Source of the DNA: Anaerotruncus colihominis
GTDB lineage: Bacteria > Bacillota > Clostridia > Oscillospirales > Ruminococcaceae
Direction: 5' to 3'
Length of the DNA stretch: 64,000 nucleotides
NCBI RefSeq assembly: GCF_010206195.1
Contig: NZ_VIQT01000002.1
Coordinates: 1 to 64,000, forward strand
Shown: piece by piece, positions 16,717-25,249 of the stretch
Layout: each line of letters starts with the position of its first letter
How positions within the stretch are numbered: the stretch's first letter is position 1
Translations under genes and position numbers: made by a program
Notes under the pieces: generated by a model
Database searches by the model: none
Told to the model about the DNA's origin: nothing
What the model saw: only the letters and a program-made list of their open reading frames with translations

Positions 16717-17508
16717 TTATTTGTGTGATGCTGGAAAATAAGTCCCAACATCGCGGCCTTCAAAAAGATCATACAGCTTTTTCGGCGAAGCGCCGTTCAT
16801 GATGACCATACCGATCCCGTTTTGTACCGCGATCTGTGCGGCATGGATTTTTGTCACCATGCCGCCCGTACCGCGTGCGCTGCCCGCGCCGGCCGCGTAC
16901 GCCTCAATCTCCGGCGTGATCTGCGCAACTTCGTGCAGCAGATTCGCATTCGAATTTGTACGCGGATTGTCGTCATAAAGCCCGTCGATATCGCTTAAAA
17001 TCACCAGCAGGTCCGCGCCGGCAAGCGCCGCGACCATCGCCGACAGTGTATCGTTGTCGCCGAATTCAATCTCCTCTGTGGAAACAGAGTCGTTTTCATT
17101 GACAATCGGCAAAGCGCCCATATCAAGCAGGCGGCACAGCGTATTCTGCGCGTTCTGTTTGCGCGCGGCGTCGTCCACAACGTCGCGCGTCAAAAGAATC
17201 TGCGCGGTGACATGGTGATATTCAGCGAACAACTTATCGTATATGTACATCAATTCGCACTGCCCCACAGCCGCAACGGCCTGCTTGCCGGGCATATCGC
17301 CCGGCTTTTTATGCAGGCCGAGCTTGCCGACGCCGACAGCCTGCGCGCCCGAGCTGACCAATACAACCTGCTTGCCGCTGTTTTTGATGTCGGCAAGCAC
17401 CTTGACAAGCTGTTCCACACGCCGGATATTAAGCAGGCCGCTTTCATGCGTCAGCGTCGACGACCCGACCTTGACGACAACGCGCCCGGTATTTGTAAAG
17501 TCCCTCAT
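16717..17508 (-). CDS. proB: Glutamate 5-kinase, short form without PUA domain
   Basis: A 263-residue amino-acid kinase that phosphorylates glutamate at the gamma carboxyl, the first step of proline synthesis. It has Val-Lys-Val-Gly-Ser-Ser-Thr near residue 12, Val-Ser-Ser-Gly-Ala near 52, and Asn-Glu-Asn-Asp-Ser-Val near 139. The protein stops after the kinase domain. The E. coli type has an additional C-terminal PUA domain and ~367 residues; short forms are known in Clostridia. ATG 17508 is used. It lies 38 bases downstream of a CorC-like gene on the same strand. Confidence 0.96.
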   Translation of the reverse strand: MRDFTNTGRVVVKVGSSTLTHESGLLNIRRVEQLVKVLADIKNSGKQVVLVSSGAQAVGVGKLGLHKKPGDMPGKQAVAAVGQCELMYIYDKLFAEYHHVTAQILLTRDVVDDAARKQNAQNTLCRLLDMGALPIVNENDSVSTEEIEFGDNDTLSAMVAALAGADLLVILSDIDGLYDDNPRTNSNANLLHEVAQITPEIEAYAAGAGSARGTGGMVTKIHAAQIAVQNGIGMVIMNGASPKKLYDLFEGRDVGTYFPASHK

Positions 17509-17546
17509 TCTGCTTGCTCCCCCGAACGGCCTTAAACGGCCGGTTC

Positions 17547-18836
17547 TTATTTTTCCGCGTCCTTGCCGGCATCCGCTTCATCCGGCGGCGAAAGCTTCTC
17601 GACACGCAGCGAAAGGATACGCTGCTCCTCGACGGCGACAACCGTCACACGCAGATCGCGGAAGGCATATTGTTCGCCTGCCGACGGAATGTGCCCGAGC
17701 ATCTCAAGCGCCCAGCCGCCGGCAGTGTTGTAATCGCTGTCGAAATCGCGGTCGTCCTCCTCAAGCTCCTCAAGCATGGAGAACACATTCATATCTCCGC
17801 TGACCAGATATGTGTCTTGACCCGTCTGCACAAAATCATGGTGGACCTCGTCGCTCTCGTCCCAGATGTCGCCGACAAGCTGCTCGAGCACATCCTCCAT
17901 TGTAACAATGCCCATCGTGCCGCCATAGTCGTCGGTCACAACGGCCAGATGCAGCTTCTTTGCCTTGAATTCAGCGAGCAGGGCGGAAATCTTCATCGTC
18001 TTATGCACAAAAACGCAGTCGGAAATCAAATGGCCCAGGCGTGTCTGGCGTCCGGTGACGACCGCCTTGAGCAGGTCGCGCACCTGTAGGACGCCGATGA
18101 TGCTGTCAACGGTTCCGCGGTAAACCGGGATGCGCGAATAGTGCGCGTCAAGCGCCACCTTGAGCGCCTCGTCGATGGAATCTTCGACATCAAGCGTCAC
18201 AAGGTCGACGCGCGGCGTCAGGATCTCCTGGGCGGTTATCTCGTCAAAGTCGAGGGCCGACTGTACAAGATCGCTTTCCTGTTCCTCAAGCACGCCCTCC
18301 TGTTCGATCGACTCAACAATGTATTTCAGCTCCTCCTCCGTGACAGAGGGCTGCGCCTCGGGTCCCTTGACAAGGCGCAGCGCAAACTCCTTGATCTTTA
18401 CAAAAAAGAATACGATCGGACTGAGCAGCTTGATCAGAAACGACAGCAGCCCGCCGGCGGCCATCGCAATGTTTTCGCTGTTTTCCTTGGCAAGCGTCTT
18501 GGGAAGGATCTCCCCAAAGATCAGCACAAGCACTGTCATGACGACCGTCGCGACCGCCGCGCCGCTGGCCCCGAACAGCGCGGTCGCAACGACTGTCGCA
18601 ATGGAGGCGCTGGCCATATTGACCACATTGTTGCCGACCAGAATGGTTGACAGCAGCCGGTCGAAATCATCCGCCACGTGAAGCGCGCGGCGCGCCTTGC
18701 GGTTGCCCGCATCGGCATAATTTTTCATGCGGATTTTGTTGAGTGAGGAATACGCTGTCTCGCTGGCCGAAAAAAATGCCGAAAATGCGAGCAATACCAG
18801 CAGAACCAGGTATAATATGCCGCTTGTACTGTCCAA
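17547..18836 (-). CDS. CNNM/CorC-type membrane protein (DUF21-CBS-CorC_HlyC)
   Basis: A 429-residue membrane protein with the full family layout: a DUF21/CNNM membrane domain (~1-190, three or four hydrophobic segments), a pair of CBS domains (~205-330, with Thr-Pro-Arg-Val-Asp-Leu-Val and Ser-Arg-Ile-Pro-Val-Tyr), and a C-terminal CorC_HlyC domain. The family is linked to Mg2+ efflux or divalent-cation homeostasis; older names call it hemolysin C. The start at 18836 is a TTG; the GGGGG upstream is rather distant, so the start is less certain than the product. Confidence 0.9.
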   Translation of the reverse strand: MDSTSGILYLVLLVLLAFSAFFSASETAYSSLNKIRMKNYADAGNRKARRALHVADDFDRLLSTILVGNNVVNMASASIATVVATALFGASGAAVATVVMTVLVLIFGEILPKTLAKENSENIAMAAGGLLSFLIKLLSPIVFFFVKIKEFALRLVKGPEAQPSVTEEELKYIVESIEQEGVLEEQESDLVQSALDFDEITAQEILTPRVDLVTLDVEDSIDEALKVALDAHYSRIPVYRGTVDSIIGVLQVRDLLKAVVTGRQTRLGHLISDCVFVHKTMKISALLAEFKAKKLHLAVVTDDYGGTMGIVTMEDVLEQLVGDIWDESDEVHHDFVQTGQDTYLVSGDMNVFSMLEELEEDDRDFDSDYNTAGGWALEMLGHIPSAGEQYAFRDLRVTVVAVEEQRILSLRVEKLSPPDEADAGKDAEK

Positions 18837-19107
18837 GAAAAAACCAACCCCCGGAATTATAAATAGTATTTTTTCGACACGATATTACAAACATACCGTT
18901 TCTTTTCCTATGCACAGCCATGATACCATTTATCATACCAAATAATGTGGCCTGCTACAATCGATTTTATCATATGTTTACTGAAAATTCAATTCCCGGC
19001 CCAGGCAATGCGCTCCCAGACAGGCCGCTGTGCGCCCGGTATATTTAAAGCGCCCTCTGCCACGCAATCTGGCGGCAGCGCACGCGCCTGCACCGGATTT
19101 TGACAAA

Positions 19108-19138
19108 CGCCCGATAACGAAGCGTTCGTTACCGGGCG
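19108..19138 (-). terminator. Terminator after pnp
   Basis: A 14-bp stem with one non-Watson-Crick pair (19108-19121 with 19125-19138) is followed on the minus strand by a short T-rich stretch. It lies ~40 bases beyond the pnp stop and closes the long translation operon. Confidence 0.75.
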
Positions 19139-19176
19139 TCCTGCTTTTATTAGATATGGCGGCCAGCTGTAAAGGC

Positions 19177-21297
19177 TTACTGCTTCGCGGCGTTTTTCTT
19201 CGCTTCCATCGCAATGAGCGCATCGCGGCGGGAGAGGTTGATGCGGCCCTGCTGATCAATATCCGTCACCTTAACAATGACCTCGTCGCCTACGGCGACA
19301 ACATCCTCGACCTTTTCAACGCGGCCCATATCAAGCTTGGAAATATGCACCATGCCCTCCTTGCCCGGGGCAAGCTCAACGAATGCGCCGAAGTTCATCA
19401 GACGCGTGACGCGGCCCTTATAGATCGCGCCAATCTCCGGATCGTTGACGATCGTCTCAATAATCGAAAGCGCGCGGCGCACGCCGTCAGAATCGGTACC
19501 GGCGACAAACACATCGCCATCGTCGTTGATATCGATTTTGACATTGCAGTCGGCGCAGATCTTCTGGATGACCTTGCCGCCCGAACCGATGACCTCGCGG
19601 ATCTTATCGGGATGGATCTTGATCGACTTCATCTTCGGCGCGTATTTGGAAAGCTCTTCGCGCGGCGCGGGGATGACCGGCAGCATGATGTCGTTGAGGA
19701 TATACATGCGCGCCTTGTACGTCTTTTCAAACGCCTCGCGGATGATGTCGTACGTCAGGCCGACAATCTTCAAATCCATCTGAATGGCGGTGATGCCCTT
19801 TTCGGTACCGCCGACCTTGAAGTCCATGTCACCGAAAAAGTCCTCAAGCCCCTGGATATCGACCATGGTCATCCAGCGGTCGTCCTCGGTAATCAGTCCG
19901 CAGGAAATGCCGGCGACCGGGCGTTTAATCGGTACGCCCGCGTCCATCAGGGCCAGCGTGGAACCGCAGATCGACCCCTGAGACGTCGAGCCGTTTGAGG
20001 AAAGCACCTCGGAAACAAGGCGGATTGTATACGGGAATTCTTCGACCGGCGGAATTACCGGCTCAAGCGCGCGCTCCGCAAGCGCGCCATGTCCGATCTC
20101 GCGGCGGCCCGGGCCGCGGCTCGGGCGCGTCTCGCCGACGGAGTAAGACGGGAAATTATAGTGGTGAATATAACGCTTCTGTTCCTGGTCGTCGATACCG
20201 TCGAGCTTCTGCGCTTCGCTGACCGTTCCAAGCGTGGCAATGGTCAACACCTGTGTCTGGCCGCGCGTAAACATACCGGAACCGTGCACACGCGGCAACA
20301 GGCCGACCTGTGCGGCCAGCGGACGGATCTCGTCCATCTTGCGCCCGTCGACACGCTTCTGCTCATCGAGCAGCCAGCGGCGAACAATGAACTTTTGAAG
20401 CTTGTAGATCGCTTCGTCAATCACCGCAGCGTTCGTCTTTTCCTCGTCGTCAAACTTCTCATGGATGCGCTCGACGACCGGCGCCAGGCGTTCGTCACGC
20501 ACATTTTTGTTGTCGGTGTCGAGCGCGGCCTTGACATCATCGATCGCAAAGTCCTTGATCGCATCGAACAGCTCGTGCGGGACCTCCATCGACTGGAAGG
20601 AGAACTTGGGCTTGCCGATCTCGGCCTGAACATCCTTGATGAACGCAACCATGCGCTTGATCTCCTCGTGGCCCTTGATGATCGCGTCGAGCATCACATC
20701 GTTGGAAACCTCGTTCGCGCCCGCCTCGATCATGCAGATAACGTCCTCGTTGGCAGCCACAGTCAGGTTCAAATCGCTCTTTGCACGCTGGGCAGCGTCC
20801 GGGCTGACGACGATCTCGCCGTCGATGAGTCCCACATTGATGCCGGCGATCGGCCCATTCCACGGGATGTCGGAAATCGACAGCGCGAACGAGGTGCCGA
20901 CCATGCCGGCGATCTCCGGCAGGCAGTCGGGATCAACCGACATGACGGTCATAACGACCGAGCAGTCGTTGCGCATATCCTTCGGGAACAGCGGACGGAT
21001 CGGCCGGTCGACGAGGCGCGAGGACAAAATCGCCTTGTCGGACGGACGCGACTCGCGCTTGATGAACGAGCCGGGGATCTTGCCGACAGCATAAAGCTTC
21101 TCCTCGAAGTCGACGGAGAGCGGGAAAAAGTCTATGCCTTCGCGCGGCTTGGCCGAGGCGGTCACATTGACGAGCACAACCGTCTCGCCCCAGCGCACCA
21201 GCACCGACGCGTTCGACAGGCAGCACATTTTACCCGTCTCAAACGTCATCTTTTTGCCGCCGTATTCGATTTCATAGACCTTGTAGTTTTCAAACAT
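19177..21297 (-). CDS. pnp: Polyribonucleotide nucleotidyltransferase (PNPase)
   Basis: A 706-residue phosphorolytic 3'-5' exoribonuclease of the RNA-decay machinery. Two RNase PH domains surround an alpha-helical region. These are followed by a KH domain (Lys-Ile-Arg-Glu-Val-Ile-Gly-Ser-Gly-Gly-Lys-Val-Ile) and an S1 domain ending near Asn-Leu-Ser-Arg-Arg-Asp. Motifs such as Arg-Pro-Ser-Asp-Lys-Ala-Ile-Leu and Gly-Ser-Thr-Ser-Gln-Gly-Ser-Ile are present. ATG 21297 follows GGAGG by seven bases; an upstream in-frame codon at 21318 has no site. It lies 209 bases after rpsO in the same order as in E. coli and B. subtilis. Confidence 0.97.
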   Translation of the reverse strand: MFENYKVYEIEYGGKKMTFETGKMCCLSNASVLVRWGETVVLVNVTASAKPREGIDFFPLSVDFEEKLYAVGKIPGSFIKRESRPSDKAILSSRLVDRPIRPLFPKDMRNDCSVVMTVMSVDPDCLPEIAGMVGTSFALSISDIPWNGPIAGINVGLIDGEIVVSPDAAQRAKSDLNLTVAANEDVICMIEAGANEVSNDVMLDAIIKGHEEIKRMVAFIKDVQAEIGKPKFSFQSMEVPHELFDAIKDFAIDDVKAALDTDNKNVRDERLAPVVERIHEKFDDEEKTNAAVIDEAIYKLQKFIVRRWLLDEQKRVDGRKMDEIRPLAAQVGLLPRVHGSGMFTRGQTQVLTIATLGTVSEAQKLDGIDDQEQKRYIHHYNFPSYSVGETRPSRGPGRREIGHGALAERALEPVIPPVEEFPYTIRLVSEVLSSNGSTSQGSICGSTLALMDAGVPIKRPVAGISCGLITEDDRWMTMVDIQGLEDFFGDMDFKVGGTEKGITAIQMDLKIVGLTYDIIREAFEKTYKARMYILNDIMLPVIPAPREELSKYAPKMKSIKIHPDKIREVIGSGGKVIQKICADCNVKIDINDDGDVFVAGTDSDGVRRALSIIETIVNDPEIGAIYKGRVTRLMNFGAFVELAPGKEGMVHISKLDMGRVEKVEDVVAVGDEVIVKVTDIDQQGRINLSRRDALIAMEAKKNAAKQ

Positions 21298-21428
21298 TGC
21301 AGTACCTCCGTTTACCAATTTCAGTTTACGGAAGCCGCGTGTCTTTTAGCAAGTATCTCGGCGCCCGGCGCCCGTGCGTCCAGGCGTCCAGATAACTGCT
21401 AAAAAGCATTCCAGCGGTTTCCGTTTTT

Positions 21429-21495
21429 CACCCCCGCGTAAGCGCGGGGGTGATGCGCGGGAAGGCAGGCGGGCCACTGCTCCGCCTGCCTTCCC
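21429..21495 (-). promoter_or_regulatory. Two hairpins in the rpsO-pnp intergenic region
   Basis: Two perfect GC-rich stems: 21482-21495 with 21459-21472 (14 bp) and 21443-21452 with 21429-21438 (10 bp). Neither has a T run on the minus strand, so they look like processing or stability elements rather than a terminator. In E. coli an RNase III-cleaved hairpin at this place mediates pnp autoregulation; the same role here is inference. Confidence 0.6.
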
Positions 21496-21506
21496 TGTGA
21501 TAAAGC

Positions 21507-21773
21507 TTACTTACGCAGGCCGAGCTTGGCGATCAAATCGCGGTAGCGGTTGATGTCCTTCTTGGCCAGGTAGTTGAGCATATTCCTTCTTTTACCAACC
21601 ATGCGCAGCAAGCCGCGGCGGCTGTGATGGTCCTTCTTATGCGTCTTGAGATGCTCAGTCAGGTCGGCGATGCGCTTTGTCAGGATTGCGATCTGAACCT
21701 CGGGCGAACCGGTGTCGCCCTCATGCTGAGCATTATTCTGGATAATTTCCTGTTTTTCTTCCTTTCGGATCAT
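21507..21773 (-). CDS. rpsO: 30S ribosomal protein S15
   Basis: An 88-residue protein of the small subunit that binds the central domain of 16S rRNA. It is clearly S15, with [10 protein letters not shown] near residue 20, Lys-Asp-His-His-Ser-Arg-Arg-Gly-Leu near 47 and Arg-Tyr-Arg-Asp-Leu-Ile at the end. ATG 21773 gives the family length and has AAAGGTGA upstream; a GTG at 21782 overlaps that site. It is preceded by its own promoter (21912-21940) and a structured ~130-base leader, and followed by pnp. Confidence 0.97.
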   Translation of the reverse strand: MIRKEEKQEIIQNNAQHEGDTGSPEVQIAILTKRIADLTEHLKTHKKDHHSRRGLLRMVGKRRNMLNYLAKKDINRYRDLIAKLGLRK

Positions 21774-21911
21774 GTCAATCACCTTTCTTTATTCAGTCCT
21801 TAATCTCAGGGGCAGGCGGGTGAATTCCCCAACGGCAACGCGCCTGGGCTTTGGGCCTGTGATACAGGCGTTTTGGTCCTGCCTCCGTGAAAAAGGCCAT
21901 ATCGATTTTTT

Positions 21912-21940
21912 ATTATACCATAGTGTTTCCAGAAAGTAAA
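21912..21940 (-). promoter_or_regulatory. Promoter of rpsO-pnp
   Basis: On the minus strand: TTTACT (21940-21935), 17-bp spacer, TATAAT (21917-21912). It sits just upstream of the ribF stop region, so rpsO and pnp can be transcribed apart from the upstream operon. The leader down to rpsO holds complementary blocks (GGCAGG and CCTGCC), a possible S15 autoregulatory fold. Confidence 0.8.
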
Positions 21941-21954
21941 GGGCGCATACGCCT

Positions 21955-22893
21955 TTATTTGCCTATTTTTTCAATATACGCCCCGGCAATCGGCACAGAC
22001 GTGCGCGCGTCCGCCTGGATGCGCGCGCGCAGCGCGTCGACCGACGGAAACTTTTGCTCGTCGCGCAAAAACTCCAGCAGGCGCACCTCGATCTGCCGGC
22101 CGTATAAATCGCCCGAAAAGCCAATAATATACGTCTCGGAATTCACAGCGTCCGTCTGTTCGACAGTCGGGCGCAGCCCGATATTTGCGACAGCCGGCAG
22201 TAGAACGCCGTCCACAGCCGCAACGGCCGCGTAAACGCCATAACGCAGGCGCACAAACGATTTTGGGAAACGCTGGTTGATCGTCGGCGAATCAATCGTG
22301 CGGCCGAGCCGTTTTCCATGCACCACAGTCAGGCGATAGCCAAACGCCCGCCCAAGCAGCCGCCCCGCCTGCCCAACGTCGCCGGCGGCGAGCAGCTCCC
22401 GGATGCGCGTGCTGCTTACACGCGCGCCGCCGCAAAACACCTCCGGTACAATGTCCAGCTCGACGCCGCGCGCTGCGCACAGCTTTCCGAGCAGCGCCGC
22501 GTCGCCGGCGGCAGCGCGTCCGAACCGGAAATCGGCCCCGCAGCAGACCGCGCGCGCGCCCATGCGGCGCACAAGCACCTCGTCAAAAAACGCCTCCGGC
22601 TCCAGGTCGTGGAATTGTGAAAAATCGGGCGCGAGCACACGCTGCACACCCCATGCGTCCAGAATCGCATATTTGTCCGCTTCCGTAACGATCTCCCCTG
22701 CGCCGGTCTTGCGTTCGGGGCTGCCGCCGGCACGTGTAAAGGTGAATACCCCCGCGCAAAGCCCCTCCTCTTTGGCACGCTGTACAGCACGGCCAATCAC
22801 CGCGGCGTGGCCGATGTGCAGCCCGTCAAAATAGCCGCATGCAACAGCCGCCGGTACGCCGGCGGCCTGTGCGATCGTGTGAAATATCTCCAA
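21955..22893 (-). CDS. ribF: Bifunctional riboflavin kinase/FAD synthetase
   Basis: A 312-residue enzyme that phosphorylates riboflavin to FMN and adenylylates it to FAD. The N-terminal nucleotidyltransferase domain has Gly-Tyr-Phe-Asp-Gly-Leu-His-Ile-Gly-His (20-29) and Ser-Ser-Thr-Arg-Ile-Arg near 166. The C-terminal flavokinase domain has Gly-Arg-Thr-Ile-Asp-Ser-Pro-Thr-Ile-Asn, in which Ile replaces the more common Ala of the Pro-Thr-Ala-Asn motif. It starts five bases after the truB stop and belongs to the translation operon, the normal place in Firmicutes. Confidence 0.95.
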   Translation of the reverse strand: MEIFHTIAQAAGVPAAVACGYFDGLHIGHAAVIGRAVQRAKEEGLCAGVFTFTRAGGSPERKTGAGEIVTEADKYAILDAWGVQRVLAPDFSQFHDLEPEAFFDEVLVRRMGARAVCCGADFRFGRAAAGDAALLGKLCAARGVELDIVPEVFCGGARVSSTRIRELLAAGDVGQAGRLLGRAFGYRLTVVHGKRLGRTIDSPTINQRFPKSFVRLRYGVYAAVAAVDGVLLPAVANIGLRPTVEQTDAVNSETYIIGFSGDLYGRQIEVRLLEFLRDEQKFPSVDALRARIQADARTSVPIAGAYIEKIGK

Positions 22894-22898
22894 AGGGC

Positions 22899-23801
22899 CT
22901 ACACCTCCAGCGTAAACAGCTTTTGCATACAGAGCAGGCCGCCCTGTTCCCGCGCAACGCCCAGAAAACGGCGGTTATGCGCATATACGGCGTATGTATC
23001 ACCGGCCCGCTTACAGGCGACGCGTTCCATATCGAGCCGCACCCCGTTTAAAAACATCTTTGTCTGCTTCTCGTTAAGCACCACCCTGGGCAGCGCGCCG
23101 AACGCCGTCTCCACCGGGCGCAGCAGCGTACCGAACGCGCCGTCCTGCGCGGCCTGCTGCGCCTGTTCAATCGTCACGCAGTCCGCCAGTGTAAAGCCCG
23201 CGGCCATTATACGCCGCAGCGCGGTCATCACCGCGCCGCAGCCGAGCGCCGCGCCGATATCGGCGATCAGCGTGCGGATGTACGTCCCCTTGGAGCAATG
23301 CACATCAATTGTAAAGGCATTTGCCTGTACATCGCACACTGTAAAATCAATCGAATACACCGTCACGGGGCGCGCGGCGCGCTCCACCTCGACGCCCCTG
23401 CGCGCCAGCTCATAAAGGCGCTGTCCGTTCACGCGCACCGCCGAATACATCGGCGGCGTCTGCATGATGTCCCCGACCAGGCCGGCCGCAGCCGCGCGCA
23501 CCCGCGCCTCGTCGGCGTCCGGCGTCTGTTCGCTGAGCACCGTGCCGGTGATATCCTGCGTGTCCGTCGTCACACCGAGCTTAAACGACGCCAGATACCG
23601 CTTGTCCTGCTGCGGCAGGATATCGCACGCCTTTGTAGCGCGGCCGAAAAAAAGCGGGAGCACGCCCGTCGCCATCGGATCGAGCGTCCCCGCGTGGCCC
23701 ACGCGCCGCTCCCGCGCAATCCCGCGCAGCTTTGCGACGACGTCAAAGGATGTAAAGCCCTCCGGCTTGTCAATACATAAAATTCCGCCTTGCTCTGTCA
23801 A
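22899..23801 (-). CDS. truB: tRNA pseudouridine-55 synthase
   Basis: A 300-residue enzyme that converts U55 in the T-loop of tRNAs to pseudouridine. The catalytic motif Gly-Thr-Leu-Asp-Pro-Met-Ala-Thr-Gly is at 38-46 with nucleophile Asp41. The motif Lys-Gly-Thr-Tyr-Ile-Arg-Thr-Leu is near 190. Length and architecture are typical, with a short C-terminal PUA-like end. Its start overlaps the end of nrnA by four bases, which indicates translational coupling. Confidence 0.96.
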   Translation of the reverse strand: MTEQGGILCIDKPEGFTSFDVVAKLRGIARERRVGHAGTLDPMATGVLPLFFGRATKACDILPQQDKRYLASFKLGVTTDTQDITGTVLSEQTPDADEARVRAAAAGLVGDIMQTPPMYSAVRVNGQRLYELARRGVEVERAARPVTVYSIDFTVCDVQANAFTIDVHCSKGTYIRTLIADIGAALGCGAVMTALRRIMAAGFTLADCVTIEQAQQAAQDGAFGTLLRPVETAFGALPRVVLNEKQTKMFLNGVRLDMERVACKRAGDTYAVYAHNRRFLGVAREQGGLLCMQKLFTLEV

Positions 23802-24814
23802 ACGACCAAATCCTTTCCCCCTTGGGAACCTTCGGCCTGCGGGCTGTCCTGCGCGCCCATAAACCCCCTGAGCACGCCGAGCACGCGCGCCTTCGCCGCC
23901 TCAAGCGTCCCCTCCAGCGTGCAGCCCGCGGCGCGCGCATGGCCACCGCCGCCGAGCCGCGCGCAGACTGCCGATGAATCGACATATTGGCTGCTGCGCA
24001 TGGAAACACGCCAGCGTTCGGGACCCTTCTGCTGGAACGTCACCGCCGCGTCAACGCCTTCAATCTGGCGCGGAATCGCGGCGATGCCCTCCATGTCCTC
24101 CTCGGGCACGCCGGTTTTTTTGATGGCGTCAAGCGTCATGGCAATAAACGCAATCCGCCTGTTTTCGTGGTATTCGAGCGTGTCCATCACCATACGCTCA
24201 AGCTCCATGCGCGCCGGCGATTTTGTCTCAAACATCAGCTTGTTGATGCGATAGCTGTCGATGCCGTACTCCATCATCCGCGCGGCCAGCAGGTGCGAGG
24301 CGGACGTCGTATTGGAATAACGAAAGCATCCCGTGTCGGTCGCAAGCCCCGTGTAGATGCAAACGGCGATGCGGTAATCGACCGGCGTGCCAAGCTCCCC
24401 CAGCACACGGTTAATAATTTCGACCGTAGCGGCCGCCTTCGCGTCAAGCAGCAGCCGCGCAGCGTAACCCGTATTCGACGGGTGGTGGTCGATGCACAGG
24501 TCAACCCTGCCGGCCAAAGAGCCGGCCCACGCGCCGAGCAGCTGTAAGTCGGCCACGTCGACCGCGACAATGCACGACGGCGTAAAGTCCGGCTGCTTTT
24601 CAGGCACAAAGCCCGGATAGAGAAAGCAGTACCGCGGAGGAAAACCGTCCGGGCAGGCGATGCGCGCCGTTTTGCCCATCGCCGTAAGGGCGTGGAGCAG
24701 CGCGAAGCCGCTGCCGAGCGTATCCCCGTCCGGTTTTTGATGGCAAAGGATCAAAATCCGGTCCGACTGCGCGAGCAGCGCGGCCGCCTGCCGTTCGTTG
24801 ACCGCCTGCGCCAT
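23798..24814 (-). CDS. nrnA: DHH-family oligoribonuclease/pAp phosphatase
   Basis: A 338-residue DHH/DHHA1 phosphoesterase that degrades nano-RNAs and dephosphorylates pAp. Motifs seen: His-Gln-Lys-Pro-Asp-Gly-Asp-Thr-Leu-Gly-Ser (24-34), Val-Asp-Val-Ala-Asp (about 84-88), Asp-His-His (108-110), and the C-terminal DHHA1 glycine-rich Gly-Gly-Gly-His-Ala-Arg-Ala-Ala-Gly. These supply the Mn2+-binding and substrate-binding residues. Located between rbfA and truB, as in many Firmicutes. Confidence 0.93.
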   Translation of the reverse strand: MAQAVNERQAAALLAQSDRILILCHQKPDGDTLGSGFALLHALTAMGKTARIACPDGFPPRYCFLYPGFVPEKQPDFTPSCIVAVDVADLQLLGAWAGSLAGRVDLCIDHHPSNTGYAARLLLDAKAAATVEIINRVLGELGTPVDYRIAVCIYTGLATDTGCFRYSNTTSASHLLAARMMEYGIDSYRINKLMFETKSPARMELERMVMDTLEYHENRRIAFIAMTLDAIKKTGVPEEDMEGIAAIPRQIEGVDAAVTFQQKGPERWRVSMRSSQYVDSSAVCARLGGGGHARAAGCTLEGTLEAAKARVLGVLRGFMGAQDSPQAEGSQGGKDLVV

Positions 24815-24829
24815 GCTGTTCCCCCCTTG

Positions 24830-25186
24830 TCAGTGCTCCCAGTCCTGTGTGTGCAGACCGTCCAGAATACGCGAGATGTCCGCGCTGTGAGCGATCGAAT
24901 CGTCCGCGATAAACGAAAATTCCGGCAGCTTGCGCAGCTTCAAGCGCGCGTTTAGTTCACGCTTGATAAAGCCCTGCGCGCTGCGCAGCCCCGCGGCGGC
25001 GTTTTTTGCCGCCGCGATTCCGTCCATCGAACTGATATAGACCTTACAGTGGGACAAATCGCGCGCCAAATCCAGCTTGACGATCGAAATCAGTCCCGAA
25101 ACGCGCGGGTCCTTCAGGCCGCGCATGATGTCGCAAAGCTCCCTGTGGATGTCCTCCTCCGTGCGGGAGGCCCTGAATGTGGCCAT
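24830..25186 (-). CDS. rbfA: Ribosome-binding factor A
   Basis: A 118-residue KH-fold assembly factor for the 30S subunit needed for 16S rRNA 5'-end maturation. It has the family segments Arg-Thr-Glu-Glu-Asp-Ile-His-Arg-Glu-Leu, Asp-Pro-Arg-Val-Ser-Gly and Leu-Arg-Lys-Leu-Pro-Glu-Phe-Ser-Phe. ATG 25186 is chosen because AAGGAG is seven bases upstream and the residues before it do not belong to the family. It follows infB by 63 bases. Confidence 0.95.
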   Translation of the reverse strand: MATFRASRTEEDIHRELCDIMRGLKDPRVSGLISIVKLDLARDLSHCKVYISSMDGIAAAKNAAAGLRSAQGFIKRELNARLKLRKLPEFSFIADDSIAHSADISRILDGLHTQDWEH

Positions 25187-25249
25187 ACATGTTCTCCTTT
25201 TGATTGCGCTTACACCGGACGCCCGCCCATGGGCAGCCCCGTCCAATTA

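Noticed and set aside
15423-18836. T-box or other amino-acid riboswitch controlling proBA
   Set aside because: No T-box bulge sequence or leader hairpin set is visible upstream of proB; the gap to the preceding gene is only 38 bases.
20089-21402. 437-codon plus-strand frame opposite pnp
   Set aside because: pnp is unmistakable on the other strand; the frame arises from codon bias.
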